From NCBI GenBank assembly GCA_017404325.1, contig JAFRCO010000004.1, forward strand, positions 1 to 41,037: 41,037 bases of DNA. Reading direction: 5' to 3'. Positions 40,520 to 41,037 of the stretch are shown here, piece after piece (positions within the stretch are counted from its first letter, which is position 1; every line of letters begins with the position of its first letter). Source of the stretch: Candidatus Saccharimonadota bacterium (lineage in GTDB: Bacteria; Patescibacteriota; Saccharimonadia; Saccharimonadales; Saccharimonadaceae). The notes beneath the pieces are model-generated. The model had not been told where the DNA came from, searched no databases, and saw only the letters and a list, made by a program, of their open reading frames with translations. Made by a program: the position numbers and the translations under genes.

Positions 40520-41037
40520 ATGGCAAGAGTTTTACGGCTGTTTCTTGGTGGTCTCGTAAGTTTGGTTTTTGTGTCTGGTATTATTTTGTCTAGCTTTTCT
40601 GTCTCCGCCGACGAACAAGTCAAAGTCTCTAATGTAGATATATCAGTCCCAGCTTCTTGTGAACTATCTGGTACTGGTACTAACTCACATACAGCTGATA
40701 TTAATAATGGTACCTATATGGAGAATATAGGAAAGACTACACTAACTGTCTTTTGTAATGATGGTGGAGGCTATGCTATTTATGCTGTAGGTTATACTGG
40801 TGAAGAGATTGGTGGAACTAATAGTACTAAACTAGTAGGAGAAGACTATAGCCTTACTATTGATACTGGAGTTTATGCTCAAGGTACTACTACATCTTCT
40901 GTTTGGGCAATGAAGTTGACTAAAGTTACTAATACTTCTACTTCCTATCTTCCTGCTAATCTAACAATTGAAAATGGTTTTGATTCTTATCATGTAGTTC
41001 CTGCAGCTTATACTAAAGTTGCTAGCTTTACTTCTAC
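40520..41037 (+). CDS. Secreted surface protein, N-terminal part (3' truncated by window edge)
   Basis: The frame is open from the ATG at 40520 to the last base. A signal peptide (MARVLRLFLGGLVSLVFVSG, cut near VSA-DEQ) is followed by a beta module clearly paralogous to that of the protein at 29063: PASCELSGTG, INNGTYMENIGKTTL, VFCNDGGGYAIYAVGYTGEE, STKLVGED and a later SYHVVPAAYTKVAS. The C-terminal domain is cut off. Its codons are almost all T- or A-ending (ACT, GCT, TCT), unlike yebC just upstream, which is rich in GCG and ACG. Confidence 0.85.
   Translation, partial: MARVLRLFLGGLVSLVFVSGIILSSFSVSADEQVKVSNVDISVPASCELSGTGTNSHTADINNGTYMENIGKTTLTVFCNDGGGYAIYAVGYTGEEIGGTNSTKLVGEDYSLTIDTGVYAQGTTTSSVWAMKLTKVTNTSTSYLPANLTIENGFDSYHVVPAAYTKVASFTS

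Overview
The window is AT-rich, gene-dense bacterial DNA with no rRNA, CRISPR array or insertion sequence, and no gene-free stretch over 300 bases (the longest, about 230 bases, lies between dnaK and ruvB). The gene set fits a Patescibacteria/CPR genome, most likely Candidatus Saccharibacteria (TM7): a VirB4-type ATPase beside a secreted wall hydrolase, ComEC, a pseudopilin, large secreted FISUMP-type surface proteins, a short phosphotransacetylase-like protein and few biosynthetic genes. TGA is an ordinary stop here (for example at 7327-7329 and 12351-12353), which argues against the UGA-recoding CPR phyla. The assignment is inference; no rRNA is present to test it.

Layout. 1-4242: the end of a type IV secretion-like locus (virB4 C-terminal part, a two-domain peptidoglycan hydrolase, a PEGA-domain membrane protein). 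4289-10148: dnaJ under a CIRCE operator, rny, mntP, a CmpB-type membrane protein, tRNA-Lys(CTT), an AlkD-like gene and a zinc-ribbon gene. 10222-13266: small accessory genes (MBL-fold hydrolase, LiaF-like membrane protein, CYTH protein, Imm32-like protein, secreted G5-DUF3761 protein). 13276-18639: a conflict/defence-like island with a three-gene minus-strand operon (small protein, MazG, PD-(D/E)XK-DUF2075 nuclease-helicase), a GHKL/MORC-like ATPase, a second CYTH protein and a Lar-like zinc ribbon. 18721-28993: amino-sugar and surface-polysaccharide genes (DUF362 protein, glmS, acyltransferase, sugar-phosphate transferase, GT4, Wzy-like polymerase; opposite strand: phosphotransacetylase-like, glmM, GNAT). 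29063-41037: surface protein, dnaK with two CIRCE operators, ruvB, PH-domain protein, pseudopilin, three tRNAs, a CofE-like ligase, pyrG, comEC, yebC and the start of a second surface protein paralogous to the first.

The most striking signal is regulatory. Fifteen genes have a -10 hexamer (TATAAT or close) ending exactly 6 or 7 bases before the ATG, usually as an extended TGnTATAAT, so transcription should start on or within a base or two of the start codon: leaderless mRNAs. Other genes have the same promoter 17-80 bases upstream plus a Shine-Dalgarno sequence, so two initiation modes coexist. In mntP and ruvB the stop codon itself lies inside the -10 box of the next gene.

Other points: a 110-base GC-rich structured element with 17-base inverted ends sits between dnaK and ruvB; dnaJ and dnaK lie 26 kb apart but share CIRCE operators; the defence-like island differs in codon use from its neighbours. 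Start codons were moved from the longest-ORF position wherever a promoter, Shine-Dalgarno sequence, signal peptide or family N-terminus pointed to an internal ATG.
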